Counted from the first letter of the stretch, positions 7,923-16,955 are shown. The stretch: 64,000 nt of DNA from UBA7803 sp040219135 (GCA_040219135.1 JAVJTA010000011.1:186001-250000), one strand, 5' to 3'. The notes: a model not told the origin generated them from the letters alone. Numbers and translations: made by a program.

Positions 7923-9185
7923 TCACTGCATCGTGTAGCGGATCGGCAGTGACTTGAGCCCCCCGACGAAAGTGGAGTGCACGTACTTCGGCTCGCCGGC
8001 CAGCTCGATGTCTTTCACTCGGGCCAGCAGCTCGCGGTACAGCGCCTTCATCTCCATCCGAGCCAGGTGCTGCCCGAGGCAGACGTGGGCGCCGAAGCCG
8101 AACGCCAGCTGCTTGGCCTCCCTGCGGTCCACCCGGAACTCGAACGGGGCATCGAAGATCTCCTCGTCGCGGTTCGCGGACGGATACCACAGCGCCAGCG
8201 ACTGGCCCTGACGGATCGTCTGACCTCGCAGATCGTAGTCCTCGGTGGCCGTGCGCATGAAGTGACGCACCGGCGTGACCCAGCGGATCATCTCGTCGAT
8301 GGCGGTGGGCAGCAGCGCGTCGACGTCTCCGCGCAGCCTGCGCATCTGCTCCGGGTTCTCGAGCAGCGCCAGCAGTCCGCCGGCCGTGGACGCGCTCGTC
8401 GTGTCGTGTCCGGCAGTGGCGATGATGGTGTAGTAGCCGTTGGTCTCGAGCTCCGGAATCGGCTCCCCGTCGATACGCGCGTTCGCGATCAGGCTCGCCG
8501 CGTCGTCCGTGGGGTGCGCGCGGCGGCGCGCGCTGAGATCGGCGAAGTAGCGCTCGAAGTCCTCCACCACCTTGAAGAAGTCCTCCGGTTCGAAGGAGCG
8601 CTGGTTGTCCGGGTCGGAGGAACCGAACAGCTCCTGGGTGAGCTTGAGCATCAGCGCTTCGTCTTCCTCGGGCACGCCGAGGATCTCCATGATCACCCGC
8701 AGCGGGTACCAGATGGCGACGTCCCGGACGAAGTCGCATTCGCCGCCGAGCTCGCCCAGGCGGTCGACGTACAGGCGGGCCAGATCCGCGACCCGACCTT
8801 CGAGCTTCTTCAGGTTGGTGCCCATGAACCAGCCCTGGGTGAGCATGCGGTAGCGGGTGTGGTCGGGATCGTCCATCTGCACCAGCGAACGCACCAGGTG
8901 CCTGCGGCCGGTGATGGCCTGGACCATTTCGGTCAGACCCCGCGGCGCCAGGGTGGGTCGCGGATCATTGATGAAGACGCTCTTCTTTCCCTCCACCTCC
9001 TTGATGTCCTGGTACTTCGTGACCGACCAGAACGGCTCGAAGTCGTCCGGCGCGGTCCAGTGCAACGGGTCGTTGGCGCGCAGCCAGCGGAACCACGCGT
9101 GCATGCCGGCCTCGTCCGCCCAGGCAGCCGGGTCGACGATGCGCTTGTCGAGATCGTCCGGCGCGGACTTCAGGCTTTCTTCCAT
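7923..9185 (-). CDS. Cytochrome P450
   Basis: A 420-residue soluble class I bacterial P450 without membrane anchor. Seen: the I-helix AGHDTTS (258-264), the ExxR motif EMIR (298-301), the heme-binding loop FGFGAHVCLG with cysteine ligand 369, and the usual RDEEIFDAPFEFRVDR before it. It would hydroxylate a hydrophobic substrate using ferredoxin-delivered electrons; no ferredoxin or reductase gene lies in the window. The overall look (LVQMDDPDHTRYR) matches the linalool/steroid P450s of proteobacteria and mycobacteria. The ATG at 9185 is preferred; 52 extra in-frame codons upstream would overlap the preceding gene. It is downstream of the unknown gene ending at 9224 and probably co-transcribed with it. 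Confidence 0.95.
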   Translation of the reverse strand: MEESLKSAPDDLDKRIVDPAAWADEAGMHAWFRWLRANDPLHWTAPDDFEPFWSVTKYQDIKEVEGKKSVFINDPRPTLAPRGLTEMVQAITGRRHLVRSLVQMDDPDHTRYRMLTQGWFMGTNLKKLEGRVADLARLYVDRLGELGGECDFVRDVAIWYPLRVIMEILGVPEEDEALMLKLTQELFGSSDPDNQRSFEPEDFFKVVEDFERYFADLSARRRAHPTDDAASLIANARIDGEPIPELETNGYYTIIATAGHDTTSASTAGGLLALLENPEQMRRLRGDVDALLPTAIDEMIRWVTPVRHFMRTATEDYDLRGQTIRQGQSLALWYPSANRDEEIFDAPFEFRVDRREAKQLAFGFGAHVCLGQHLARMEMKALYRELLARVKDIELAGEPKYVHSTFVGGLKSLPIRYTMQ

Positions 9186-9223
9186 GGTCTTTCCCCTCGT
9201 TGCACAAAGCCAGAATGACCCAA

Positions 9224-10255
9224 TTATCCATCGCTGGCGAGCGCCAGCCGCCAGGTCAGCCCCGACGCCGTCGGCTCCCAGTCGAGGGTTTTGAGCTGAC
9301 GCTGGGACGCCACGGCGCCGCGCCAGAGTTCGGCCCAGCACTCCAGCACCAGCGCCCGCTCGCTGCCCTCGAGCCCGCGTACCACGCGCACTCCCTCGTG
9401 GCGCAGGCGCAATCCACCAGCCGTCTCCTCGATGACCGTCGCGTCGCCCATGCCGTCGAACATCCGCGCCAGATAGTCGGCGGCCTCCGCGAGATCACCG
9501 TCCGCCGCATCGATCATGGCTGCGGTTTCGGCGAAGTACTGCAGACCGATCAGCCGTGCCGCCGTACCGCCCAGTTCCCGCGCCTCGGCTTCGCCGACCA
9601 CCCCGGCGAGTTCGCAGAGTCCGTTGCGGATGTACTCGAGCGCGTAGTTGCGATTGGCCTTCTCGAGGCGCAGCGCGTCCCACTGATCCAACGGCGGCCG
9701 CGGCTGCGCCGCTTCATCGAACGGCGGCGGCAATTCGCCGCGCGCGAAACGCAACCGTGCGTGAGGCTCGAGATCATGGTCGTACTCGTAGAAGTAGCCG
9801 CACAGGCCGAACTCACCGGTCATGTCTTCCGACACGCAGACGAAGCCGAGCCGGGGATTGCCGAGGGACACGCCGTTGTGCGCGTACCAGCCGCGCAGAA
9901 AGCCCCGACTCACCTCCACGGGAATGCCGCACAGGGTCGGTCCGTGGTACATCCAGCGCGGATAGCGGAAGCGCACCCAGGCCTTGCGATCGCTTTCCGC
10001 CATGTACTCGACCCCGACGCCGCCCATATTGTTGGAAAGCACGTGGTAGCGGGCGCAGGCCACGGCATGAGGCAGTCCGGCGAGGCCGAGCTTGGCGAAG
10101 CTCGACAGAAACTTCGCCAGGTGCTGGCGGCGGAACAGGCGGAACATCCAGTCACCCATGACCTCGGGCCCCTTGCGGGTCGACACCATGAGCTGCAGGC
10201 CCAGCAGGTAGGCGTGATGCAGATGCGCCTGCGCGCGGATCGAGCGTATCTCCAT
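9224..10255 (-). CDS. Uncharacterised protein in P450 operon
   Basis: A 343-residue soluble protein I do not recognise. It has no signal peptide or membrane segment, and opens with a helical region (MEIRSIRAQAHLHHAYLLG). Conserved-looking blocks are WVRFRYPRWMYHGPTLCG, GFLRGWYAHNGVSLGNPRLGFVC and a late VLECWAELWRG. The middle resembles small ligand-binding domains of the ATC-hydrolase/V4R sort, but not closely enough to name. It is 38 bases upstream of the P450 on the same strand and divergent from the crotonase at 10354, so it may be a partner or accessory enzyme in the same oxidation. Confidence 0.7.
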   Translation of the reverse strand: MEIRSIRAQAHLHHAYLLGLQLMVSTRKGPEVMGDWMFRLFRRQHLAKFLSSFAKLGLAGLPHAVACARYHVLSNNMGGVGVEYMAESDRKAWVRFRYPRWMYHGPTLCGIPVEVSRGFLRGWYAHNGVSLGNPRLGFVCVSEDMTGEFGLCGYFYEYDHDLEPHARLRFARGELPPPFDEAAQPRPPLDQWDALRLEKANRNYALEYIRNGLCELAGVVGEAEARELGGTAARLIGLQYFAETAAMIDAADGDLAEAADYLARMFDGMGDATVIEETAGGLRLRHEGVRVVRGLEGSERALVLECWAELWRGAVASQRQLKTLDWEPTASGLTWRLALASDG

Positions 10256-10315
10256 GTCAGACCTCCCTTTGCTGTTCCGCGGATCTCTCAGGGCAATCGA
10301 CCGCCATTGTGCTGC

Positions 10316-10321
10316 TATGAT
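10316..10321 (+). promoter_or_regulatory. Putative -10 box (TATGAT)
   Basis: TATGAT lies 33 bases before the ATG of the crotonase gene, in the 98-base divergent spacer. No good -35 is visible 17 bases upstream, so a sigma70-type promoter with an activator is the likely reading. Confidence 0.35.
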
Positions 10322-10353
10322 CGCAGTCCTGCAGGGGAGCCAGGCAGCCAACC

Positions 10354-11142
10354 ATGTCCTACGAGTTCCTGAAGATCGAACGAGCCGGCCACGTCACCAT
10401 CGTGACCCTCGACCGGCCCGACGCCCTGAACGCGCTGAACACGCCCATCATGGAGGAGATCGAGGCGGTCTCCCACGGCTTCCTCGACGATGAGCAGACC
10501 CGGGCCGTGGTTTTCATGGGTGCGGGCAAACACTTCAGCGCCGGCGCCGATCTCAAGCAGATGCGTTCCAGCGGCACTCCGTCCCTGCTCATGCGCCGCC
10601 GCCAGACCGGCCTCGGCGCCCGCATGATCCGCGCCATTCTCGACATCGACCAGGTCACCGTCTGCGCCCTTCATGGCGCCGCGCTCGGCGGTGCCGCCTG
10701 CATCGCCACCGCCTGCGACTTCCGCGTCGGCAGCGACGACTGCTTCGCCGGCTACCCGGAGGTCAATCTCGGCATCAACCTGATGTGGCGCTCGCTGCCC
10801 CTGTGCGTGCGCCTCATCGGTCCGGCCCGGGCCAAGCGGATGATCATGCTGGGCGAGCACGAGGACGCGCGCACCCTCGAGTCCTGGGGCTTCCTCGATC
10901 AGGTTGTGAACCGCAGCGAACTGCGCGAAGCGGCCCTCGCGCTGGCGGCGCGTTACGCGAAGCAGCCGCCCATCGCGGTGCAGATGATCAAGCGCAGCAT
11001 CAACGCGGTAAGTTCCGCGCTGGACGACGCGGTCATGCACATGGATACCGACCAGAACCTGCTGACCACCACCACCGAGGATCGCGCCGAAGGCATTCGC
11101 GCTTTCTTCGACAAGCGAGAGCCTGAATTCAAAGGCAACTGA
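10354..11142 (+). CDS. Enoyl-CoA hydratase/isomerase family protein
   Basis: A full-length 262-residue crotonase. Seen: VTIVTLDRPDALNALN at the N-terminus, oxyanion-hole segments GKHFSAGADLKQM and HGAALGGAACIATACDFRV, and YPEVNLGINL with a glutamate at the usual catalytic position. Expected activity is hydration or isomerisation of an enoyl-CoA in the cytosol. CAGGGGAG precedes the ATG. It is followed after 25 bases by a Rieske oxygenase alpha subunit on the same strand, so the pair probably belongs to one degradative operon. Confidence 0.92.
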   Translation: MSYEFLKIERAGHVTIVTLDRPDALNALNTPIMEEIEAVSHGFLDDEQTRAVVFMGAGKHFSAGADLKQMRSSGTPSLLMRRRQTGLGARMIRAILDIDQVTVCALHGAALGGAACIATACDFRVGSDDCFAGYPEVNLGINLMWRSLPLCVRLIGPARAKRMIMLGEHEDARTLESWGFLDQVVNRSELREAALALAARYAKQPPIAVQMIKRSINAVSSALDDAVMHMDTDQNLLTTTTEDRAEGIRAFFDKREPEFKGN

Positions 11143-11167
11143 CCAGCCGACACGGCGGGAGAGCGTC

Positions 11168-12400
11168 ATGCAACGTGACATCGAACTCGGCATCCTCAAG
11201 GAACTGCTGCGCCAGCTCGACGAGGGCCGCAACGTCGACGCCGGGGTGCGCTACCGGATTCCCACCGACTCCTATGTAAGTGCGGAACTGGCGCGGCGGG
11301 AATGGCATACGTTCTTTCAAAACCATCCCCAGCTCATCGGACTGTCCGGCGACCTCACCGGGCCCGGCAGCTTCTTCACCAGCGACAGTTTCGGCACGCC
11401 GATCCTCTCGACCCGCGACGACCAGGGAACCTTCCGCGCCTTCGTCAACGCCTGCCGACACCGCGGCGTGCGGGTGGCGAACGACGAGCGCGGTACGTCG
11501 CGCCGCTTCATGTGTCCGTTCCACAACTGGACCTACGGCAACGACGGCGCGCTGGTGGGCATCCCCCGGGAGGCGGACTTCGGCACCGTGGACCGGGCCT
11601 GTCACGGCCTCATCGAACTGCCCGCCGAAGAGCGCCACGGCATGCTCTGGGTACATCCACAGCCGGACGGCGCGCTTAACGTCGACAAACTGCTCGGCGA
11701 TCTGGCGACCGAGATCGCCGACTGGAACGTCGGCTCACTGGTCTACATGGGCGAGAGCGTGATCCGCAAGCAGCTGAACTGGAAGCTCGCCAACGACACC
11801 TTCGGCGAGACCTATCACTTCGGGCGTCTGCACCGGAACACCCTCGGCCAGCTGTTCCACGGCGACGCCCTCGCCTACGAGACCTTCGGCCGCAACCACC
11901 GCTTCGTATTCGCGTCGAAAGGAATCGACCGGCTGCGCGAACTGCCCGAGGCGGAGTGGAGCGTGAACGGCACCGCCAACGTGCTCTACTACCTGTTTCC
12001 GAACATTCAGTTCAACGTCGGCAGCCGCGACTCGGTCTCGCTGATCAAGATCTATCCCGATCCCGACGACCCGAACTGGTCGGTCACCCGGATCGGCCAC
12101 TATTTCAGTTCCGAGGCCGTCACCGCATCTCAGGACGCGGCCAACGTCGTTCGGCCGGAGAACGTCTACGACTTCGCCAGCCGCGCGGAAGCGTCGGCGC
12201 CCTCCCTGGAAGCGTCGAAGGAGGTCTTCTCCAGCACCATCGAGCAGGAGGACTACCTCATGGGGGAAACCACCCAGCGGGCGGCGCGCAACGGCCTGCT
12301 CGGGTACCTGCAGTTCGGCCGCAACGAACCGGCCCTGCACCACTACCACAACACGTTCCGCGAGGCCTTGAATCTGCCGCCGCTGGAGCGGCTGGCCTGA
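11168..12400 (+). CDS. Rieske non-heme iron oxygenase, alpha subunit
   Basis: A 410-residue aromatic-ring-hydroxylating-type oxygenase. Seen: the Rieske [2Fe-2S] ligands Cys96, His98, Cys116 and His119 in ACRHRGV and CPFHNWTYG; the catalytic domain with Asp210 (electron bridge) and the iron ligands His217 and His222 in NDTFGETYHFGRLH. Length fits the alpha subunit. No beta subunit, ferredoxin or reductase is encoded alongside, so it may be an alpha-only enzyme (as in demethylases, KshA or carnitine-type oxygenases) using redox partners from elsewhere. A GGGAG site precedes the ATG. Substrate unknown. Confidence 0.93.
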   Translation: MQRDIELGILKELLRQLDEGRNVDAGVRYRIPTDSYVSAELARREWHTFFQNHPQLIGLSGDLTGPGSFFTSDSFGTPILSTRDDQGTFRAFVNACRHRGVRVANDERGTSRRFMCPFHNWTYGNDGALVGIPREADFGTVDRACHGLIELPAEERHGMLWVHPQPDGALNVDKLLGDLATEIADWNVGSLVYMGESVIRKQLNWKLANDTFGETYHFGRLHRNTLGQLFHGDALAYETFGRNHRFVFASKGIDRLRELPEAEWSVNGTANVLYYLFPNIQFNVGSRDSVSLIKIYPDPDDPNWSVTRIGHYFSSEAVTASQDAANVVRPENVYDFASRAEASAPSLEASKEVFSSTIEQEDYLMGETTQRAARNGLLGYLQFGRNEPALHHYHNTFREALNLPPLERLA

Positions 12401-12419
12401 AAACCCGTGAAGGAAGCGA

Positions 12420-12779
12420 TCAGCCGGCCCGGGCGCTGACCAGCCGCTGGAGACGCGGGCGAACCTTGAGAAACAGCCGATAGCCCGCCTCCAGACCTGC
12501 CAGCAGCGGGCGCCAGCGTGCCGCCAGACCCAGCGGCCGCAGCAGCGGAACGGCGCGCCACATCGCAGCGAATGCCGCGGCGCCGGAAACGATGGGGCTT
12601 CCGCTCTCGCGGGCATGGAATCGCGCCAGCAGCAGCGCGCGATCGAGGGGACAGTCGGCACCGCCGTGAACGTCGACGAAATCGATCGCGCCGCGCCGGT
12701 CGAGCCGGCGCATCAGCGCGATTTCACGCACGCACAGGGGGCAGCCGCCGTCATACCAGACTGTAACCGAAGGTCGCAT
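12420..12779 (-). CDS. DCC family thiol-disulfide oxidoreductase (DUF393)
   Basis: A 119-residue protein with the family signature VWYDGGCPLCVREI at the N-terminus, whose D-x2-C-x2-C gives the DCC family its name, followed by the usual RHxxD-like helix and a C-terminal amphipathic region. A thioredoxin-like fold is predicted for the family; the physiological role is not established. It converges on the Rieske gene and precedes the exported protein's terminator; expression is probably independent. Confidence 0.85.
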   Translation of the reverse strand: MRPSVTVWYDGGCPLCVREIALMRRLDRRGAIDFVDVHGGADCPLDRALLLARFHARESGSPIVSGAAAFAAMWRAVPLLRPLGLAARWRPLLAGLEAGYRLFLKVRPRLQRLVSARAG

Positions 12780-12835
12780 GGCAAAGAGCGTGCCGGAACG
12801 ACGATCAAACGTTCGTGAAAAGGCCCCGCGGCCGC

Positions 12836-12854
12836 GGCGCGGCGGCGCCGCGCC
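12836..12854 (-). terminator. GC-rich hairpin after gene 12855-13508
   Basis: GGCGCGGC and GCCGCGCC form a perfect 8-bp stem with a 3-base loop immediately after the minus-strand stop codon. Further downstream the minus strand reads GGGGCCTTTTC, giving a short U tract after more GC-rich palindromic sequence. Confidence 0.6.
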
Positions 12855-13508
12855 TCAATCGGTCAGCGCGGCGATGTCCAGAGCGTCGAAACGGTCGATG
12901 ATCTGCCGCGCCATGGCCAGTGCTGCCGCGCTGTCCAGGGCAACGACCAGATTGAACGACAGCTGGGTAGCGCCTCGGCGCGCGAATCCCTGCAGACGCG
13001 TCTTCGCGCCTTGCGGATGGCTGGCGCAGTCTTCGGCGTACTCGACATACACGACACGACCGCTCCCGAGCGCCTCATCGTGGATCGACCCCACCGACAC
13101 CACGTCCGGCGCGTGCTCGATGTAGGTGGTCGTGAAGTTCGACATGGCCGCCGGTGTACGCTCGACGTCCTGCTCGTAGATGGAGATCGCCATGTCGAGC
13201 ATCGGCGGTGCCTCGAAGGCAGTATCGCCCTTGAGTTCAATCTGCAGCTCCGGCGTACCGGCATAGACGCATGACGGACGCTGTCCCGCAAACGATGCCG
13301 CCTGCAGACTGCCAACGAACGTCTTGCCGAACTCCGTTTCGATGACCTCGAAGCCGCCCTTGCCGAGGCTGGCCCCATCCGGCAGCAGCGCGACCACGGC
13401 GGCCGGGACCTCGGTGTCCGCGACCGCAGCCAGGGGACAGACAGCCGCAACGGCAAGGACCACGGCAGGCAGCCACGTACGACCCGCAACAGGACGACGA
13501 CGCGACAT
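12855..13508 (-). CDS. Exported hypothetical protein
   Basis: A 217-residue protein with a clear Sec signal peptide (MSRRRPVAGRTWLPAVVLAVAAV region, cleavage near VADTE). The mature part is about 190 residues with two cysteines (PSCVYAG and DCASHP) that could form a disulfide, and an SFNLVVALDSAAALAMARQIIDRFDALDI tail resembling small periplasmic lipoprotein-like folds. I do not recognise the family. AAGGAG precedes the ATG. It is divergent from the amidohydrolase at 13638 and ends in a strong hairpin, so it is a single-gene unit. Confidence 0.8.
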   Translation of the reverse strand: MSRRRPVAGRTWLPAVVLAVAAVCPLAAVADTEVPAAVVALLPDGASLGKGGFEVIETEFGKTFVGSLQAASFAGQRPSCVYAGTPELQIELKGDTAFEAPPMLDMAISIYEQDVERTPAAMSNFTTTYIEHAPDVVSVGSIHDEALGSGRVVYVEYAEDCASHPQGAKTRLQGFARRGATQLSFNLVVALDSAAALAMARQIIDRFDALDIAALTD

Positions 13509-13598
13509 GGGAAACTCCTTGGGAAACACGGATGCGGGCGCATCCACGCGGCCTACTCTATGCCGGTTCGCGGGCGCCGGATAGGCCCTCCAGGCGGC

Positions 13599-13608
13599 CC
13601 GTGATAGC
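13599..13608 (+). promoter_or_regulatory. Putative -10 region (CCGTGATAGC)
   Basis: It lies 29 bases before the ATG at 13638 and shares CCGTGATA with two other upstream regions (544-553 and 4052-4061, minus strand). Its status as a promoter is inferred from position only. Confidence 0.3.
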
Positions 13609-13637
13609 ATCCGGATCAGGGCAAACGGGGAACGACA

Positions 13638-15329
13638 ATGCACGACCTGATCATCCGCAACGCGACCATCGTCGACGGCACCGGGGCCGAGCGGTTTGCC
13701 GGCGACGTGATCGTCGACGCCGGCCGGATCGTCGCGGTGACGGCGGCCGGAGCGAGTCCGGCGAGCGCCCGCCGGGTGATCGACGCCAACGGCGACCTGC
13801 TGACCCCGGGCTACGTCGACATCCACACCCACTACGACGGCCAGGTGTGCTGGGACAAGCAGGTCACCCCCAGCAGCTGGCACGGCGTCACCTCCATCGT
13901 CATGGGCAACTGCGGCGTCGGCTTCGCTCCGGTGCGGCCGGGCACGGAGGACGAGCTGGTATCGCTGATGGAAAGCGTGGAGGACATTCCCGGCACCGCG
14001 CTGCACGACGGCATTCCCTGGGGCTGGGAATCTTTCCCGGAATATCTGGACAGCATCGATACCCCTTACAGCGTCGACGTCGGTACCCAGGTGCCCCACG
14101 TCGCGATCCGCCACTACGTGATGGGCGAGCGCTGCTACGACGACGCCAGCGCCGCCGACATGGCCCGGATGCGCGACCTCACCCGCGAAGCGCTGCTGGC
14201 GGGCGCGCTCGGGTTCACCACCTCGCGCTTCTACGGTCACGTGGACAAGGCCGGCAACCTGGTGCCCGGCACACGGGCCTCTGCGGAAGAGATGCGCACC
14301 ATCGGCGAGGCCTTCGCCGGGCTCGGTCGCGGCACCATGGAGTTCGTCTCGGACAGCCTCAACGATCCCGAGGAGCTGGCCTGGATCGAGCACATCGCCC
14401 GCACCACGGGCTGCACCATGACCCCACTGGTCACCGCCGGACTGGGGCCGATCTGGACGCTGGCGGAAAAGCTCGAGCGCGACGGCTTCGACCTGCGGCC
14501 CCAGGTGGGCGCGCGCCCGGCCTCCATCCTCATGACCCTGGACGGCACCATCAACCCGATGCGCCAGTTTCCCGCCTACCGGGAGATCCACGAGCTGCCC
14601 CTGGCCGAGCGTCAGCGGCGCCTCAAGGACCCGGCGTTCCGCCAGCGGGTGCTGAGCGAAGACCCCCTGCTGCCGCAGAACCGGGACGCCCGGCGTTTCA
14701 TCACCGACCACGACAACATGTACGTGATGGACGAGCAGCTGAGCTACGAGCCGGGGCCGGAAGACTCCGTTGCCGCGGTGGCCCGCGCCCGCGGCGTCGA
14801 CCCGCGCGAGGTGATGATGGACACTCTGGCCGCCGGCATCCCGCTGCTCATTCTGTTCGGCCGCTACGAGGGTGATCTGGAAGGCCAGCGCGCGGTGATT
14901 GAGCATCCGCGCAGCGTCTTCGGCCTGTCCGACGGCGGCGCCCACTGCGGCGTGCTGGTGGACGCCAGCGTGCCCACCTACATGCTCTCCTACTTCACCC
15001 GGGACCGCCGCCGCGGACCGCGTCTCGGCCTCGAGTTTGTGGTCCACAAACTCACCCAGGATTCGGCCCGGGTGTACGGCCTGCATGACCGCGGCGTCAT
15101 CGCCCCCGGCTACAAGGCCGACTTCAACCTCATCGACTACGACGCGCTGGCGCTGCACAAGCCGCAGATGGTCTACGACCTGCCCGCCGGCGGCCGGCGC
15201 CTGGTGCAGAAGGCCGACGGCTACCGGGCAACGATCTGTTCCGGCGAGGTCACCTACGAGAAGGGTGAGCACACCGGGGCGATGCCCGGGCGTCTGTTGC
15301 GCGGCGCGCAGGCACCGGCCCGAGCCTGA
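13638..15329 (+). CDS. N-acyl-D-amino-acid deacylase family amidohydrolase
   Basis: A 563-residue metal-dependent amidohydrolase. Seen: the beta-sandwich N-terminus LIIRNATIVDGTGAERFAGDV, the metal-binding HxH in YVDIHTHYDGQ near residue 62, NCGVGFAPVRPG typical of the D-aminoacylase subgroup, FGLSDGGAHCG with the catalytic aspartate, and the C-terminal sandwich with GVIAPGYKADFNLIDYD. It would hydrolyse an amide or a cyclic amide in the cytosol; this subgroup in catabolic bacteria is often misnamed, so the substrate should be treated as unknown. Monocistronic by its surroundings, divergent from an exported protein. Confidence 0.9.
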   Translation: MHDLIIRNATIVDGTGAERFAGDVIVDAGRIVAVTAAGASPASARRVIDANGDLLTPGYVDIHTHYDGQVCWDKQVTPSSWHGVTSIVMGNCGVGFAPVRPGTEDELVSLMESVEDIPGTALHDGIPWGWESFPEYLDSIDTPYSVDVGTQVPHVAIRHYVMGERCYDDASAADMARMRDLTREALLAGALGFTTSRFYGHVDKAGNLVPGTRASAEEMRTIGEAFAGLGRGTMEFVSDSLNDPEELAWIEHIARTTGCTMTPLVTAGLGPIWTLAEKLERDGFDLRPQVGARPASILMTLDGTINPMRQFPAYREIHELPLAERQRRLKDPAFRQRVLSEDPLLPQNRDARRFITDHDNMYVMDEQLSYEPGPEDSVAAVARARGVDPREVMMDTLAAGIPLLILFGRYEGDLEGQRAVIEHPRSVFGLSDGGAHCGVLVDASVPTYMLSYFTRDRRRGPRLGLEFVVHKLTQDSARVYGLHDRGVIAPGYKADFNLIDYDALALHKPQMVYDLPAGGRRLVQKADGYRATICSGEVTYEKGEHTGAMPGRLLRGAQAPARA

Positions 15330-15347
15330 CGGGCCGGGACCGGACCG

Positions 15348-16061
15348 TTACCGGTCGTGTGACGGCACTTCCGGATCCCGCAGCCGCCATGCCACCACGG
15401 CCAATCCAGTCATCCATGCCAGGTTGAGGACGAAGGCCCCGACGATCGTGATCGTCTCCGTTGACGAGAAGCCTTCGACGCCGACTACCCACCCCTGCAG
15501 CAGATGACTCAGACCGGCCAGCGCCATCAAGCCGGCGATCCGTCGCAGTCCCGCCGTCAGCCGCCAGAGCGCGACGGCAAACAGCACCAGTGCGAGGCCG
15601 AGTGCGAGGTTCTGGTAGCTTCTCAGACCCCATTCCAGCCACCGGATTGCCTCAGCCGACGCGAAGCGCGCTGCCTTCTCGCCGTCCGGGGCGTTCATCC
15701 AGGCATCCACCGCCTGCTTCAGGGCGATCCCATCCACGGCCTGGAGGGCCCCGTACAAAGCCAGCGCTGCCACAGCCAAGGCCGCGCCGAAGCTTCGCGC
15801 CCACCTGCCCGTTGCCGACTGGGTGTCCAGTGCCAGGAACAACGCTAGGAGGCCAGCGCTCAGGATCGCCATCGCCCCGAACTGGCCGAGGTGCACGGCC
15901 TTCCAGATCGGACTGGCGGCGTAGGCAGCGAAGACTGCCGGGTGACTGTTGGCGTCACCGCCGGTATGCAGTTGAGTGACCACGATGTACAGGATCTGCC
16001 CGACCAGCAGCAGCGCGGCGGACAAACGCAGACACCCGGGATTGACCGTCTTCCCGATCAC
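15348..16061 (-). CDS. Multi-spanning membrane protein, unknown
   Basis: About 237 residues with six likely transmembrane helices (LRLSAALLLVGQILYIV, HLGQFGAMAILSAGLLALFL, FGAALAVAALALYGA, LALGLALVLFAVAL, a LMALAGLSHLL segment and a last IVGAFVLNLAWMTGLAVV). The GTG at 16061 is chosen because it lies 13 bases after the stop of the DUF3703 gene; an in-frame ATG at 16181 would overlap that gene by over 100 bases. Last gene of a four-gene operon started by an AraC regulator. The fold is like DUF4386-type membrane proteins, not certain. Confidence 0.75.
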   Translation of the reverse strand: MIGKTVNPGCLRLSAALLLVGQILYIVVTQLHTGGDANSHPAVFAAYAASPIWKAVHLGQFGAMAILSAGLLALFLALDTQSATGRWARSFGAALAVAALALYGALQAVDGIALKQAVDAWMNAPDGEKAARFASAEAIRWLEWGLRSYQNLALGLALVLFAVALWRLTAGLRRIAGLMALAGLSHLLQGWVVGVEGFSSTETITIVGAFVLNLAWMTGLAVVAWRLRDPEVPSHDR

Positions 16062-16074
16062 GGCCGCGCCTCGT

Positions 16075-16461
16075 TCAAGCCACCGTCCGGCGTGGCGACC
16101 CACGACCGTGAGCGGCGTCGATGACGTGTTGCAGGTCTGGCGGAATGGGCATGGGGCGAAAGGCACTGACATCTGCCCCACCGGTGTTTCCCTCCGGCAG
16201 CCAACCGAAACGTGTTGTCAATCCTGCTGCCATCAGTCGCCAGATCTGGCCGACGACTTCGCGCGGCCTGGCATATCGGATCGCCCAGAGAAGCATGCCC
16301 CAGTGAACGCGGACGTGCTCGACCGTCGCCCCCTGACCCAGAACGTGGGCTCGTTCCAGATGGCGAAAAGCGACGTCCCCCTGACCGCGCGCCATAGCCT
16401 GGCGCGCTGCGTTCAGCTCTGACTGCACACTGGGCCGGATGCGGTAGGCGAATGTGGTCAC
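16075..16461 (-). CDS. DUF3703 family protein
   Basis: A 128-residue soluble protein with the family signature AFRHLERAHVLGQ, HVRVHWGMLLWAIR and the C-terminal GNTGGADVSAFRPMPIP. Function of the family is unknown; members are frequent near metal-resistance and AraC genes. The GTG at 16461 has an AGGGA eight bases upstream; another GTG at 16518 is possible. It sits between two membrane protein genes in one minus-strand operon. Confidence 0.85.
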   Translation of the reverse strand: MTTFAYRIRPSVQSELNAARQAMARGQGDVAFRHLERAHVLGQGATVEHVRVHWGMLLWAIRYARPREVVGQIWRLMAAGLTTRFGWLPEGNTGGADVSAFRPMPIPPDLQHVIDAAHGRGSPRRTVA

Positions 16462-16552
16462 GGCTCGAATCCCTGGACGACATTTCGGTACCGCAGGATT
16501 ATCCCTGCGCCCGTCCACCGGGGCTTGAACAAAGCGGCTGAGCGACGGTCGA

Positions 16553-16951
16553 TCAGCCCGCCAGCGCCGGGCGCCTCGTCAGGAGCACGGCCAGATAGCC
16601 CGCGGCAACCCCATCGAAAGCGAGGCAGAAGCCCGGCCACCAGTCCGGCACGCCCGGATTGCCGATGATGTCCTGATGCACGAAGTCGAAAATCCCGTGA
16701 CCCACCAGCGCGGCCACGACCAGCCAGAGCCTGAATCTGAATCCAATCACGGCAGCCACAACGAACACACCGGCCGCCACGCCGTCGAGGATCAGAGCCC
16801 GAGTCGATGCGCCCATCGCTGCGAACAGAACGTAGTACGACGCAATCACGATCAGCATGATCGGGTACAGAACCCGATCGCGGTCGAACCCGATCACGGT
16901 AGAGCTTCCCAGCAGGGCAAACGCGAGGGAGAGTCCGACCAGGTAATCCAT
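16553..16951 (-). CDS. Small integral membrane protein (DUF6010-like)
   Basis: A 132-residue protein with four predicted transmembrane helices: LVGLSLAFALLGSSTVIGF, MLIVIASYYVLFAAMG, ILDGVAAGVFVVAAVIGF and a C-terminal FDGVAAGYLAVLL. A polar block GHGIFDFVHQDIIGNPGVP between helices resembles DUF6010 proteins. The ATG lies 4 bases after the stop of the AraC gene, so the two are almost certainly co-expressed. Function unknown. Confidence 0.7.
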   Translation of the reverse strand: MDYLVGLSLAFALLGSSTVIGFDRDRVLYPIMLIVIASYYVLFAAMGASTRALILDGVAAGVFVVAAVIGFRFRLWLVVAALVGHGIFDFVHQDIIGNPGVPDWWPGFCLAFDGVAAGYLAVLLTRRPALAG

Positions 16952-16955
16952 GTCA

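Noticed and set aside
12855..15272. 805-codon open frame on the minus strand covering the exported protein and the whole amidohydrolase gene
   Set aside because: Only its last 217 codons (from 13508) encode a plausible protein; the rest is antisense to the well-supported amidohydrolase and is a by-product of strong GC bias at third positions.
15338..15356. GACCGG-N7-CCGGTC considered as terminator between amidohydrolase and membrane-protein genes
   Set aside because: Stem of only 6 bp overlapping a stop codon, no U tract; not distinguishable from chance in such GC-rich DNA.
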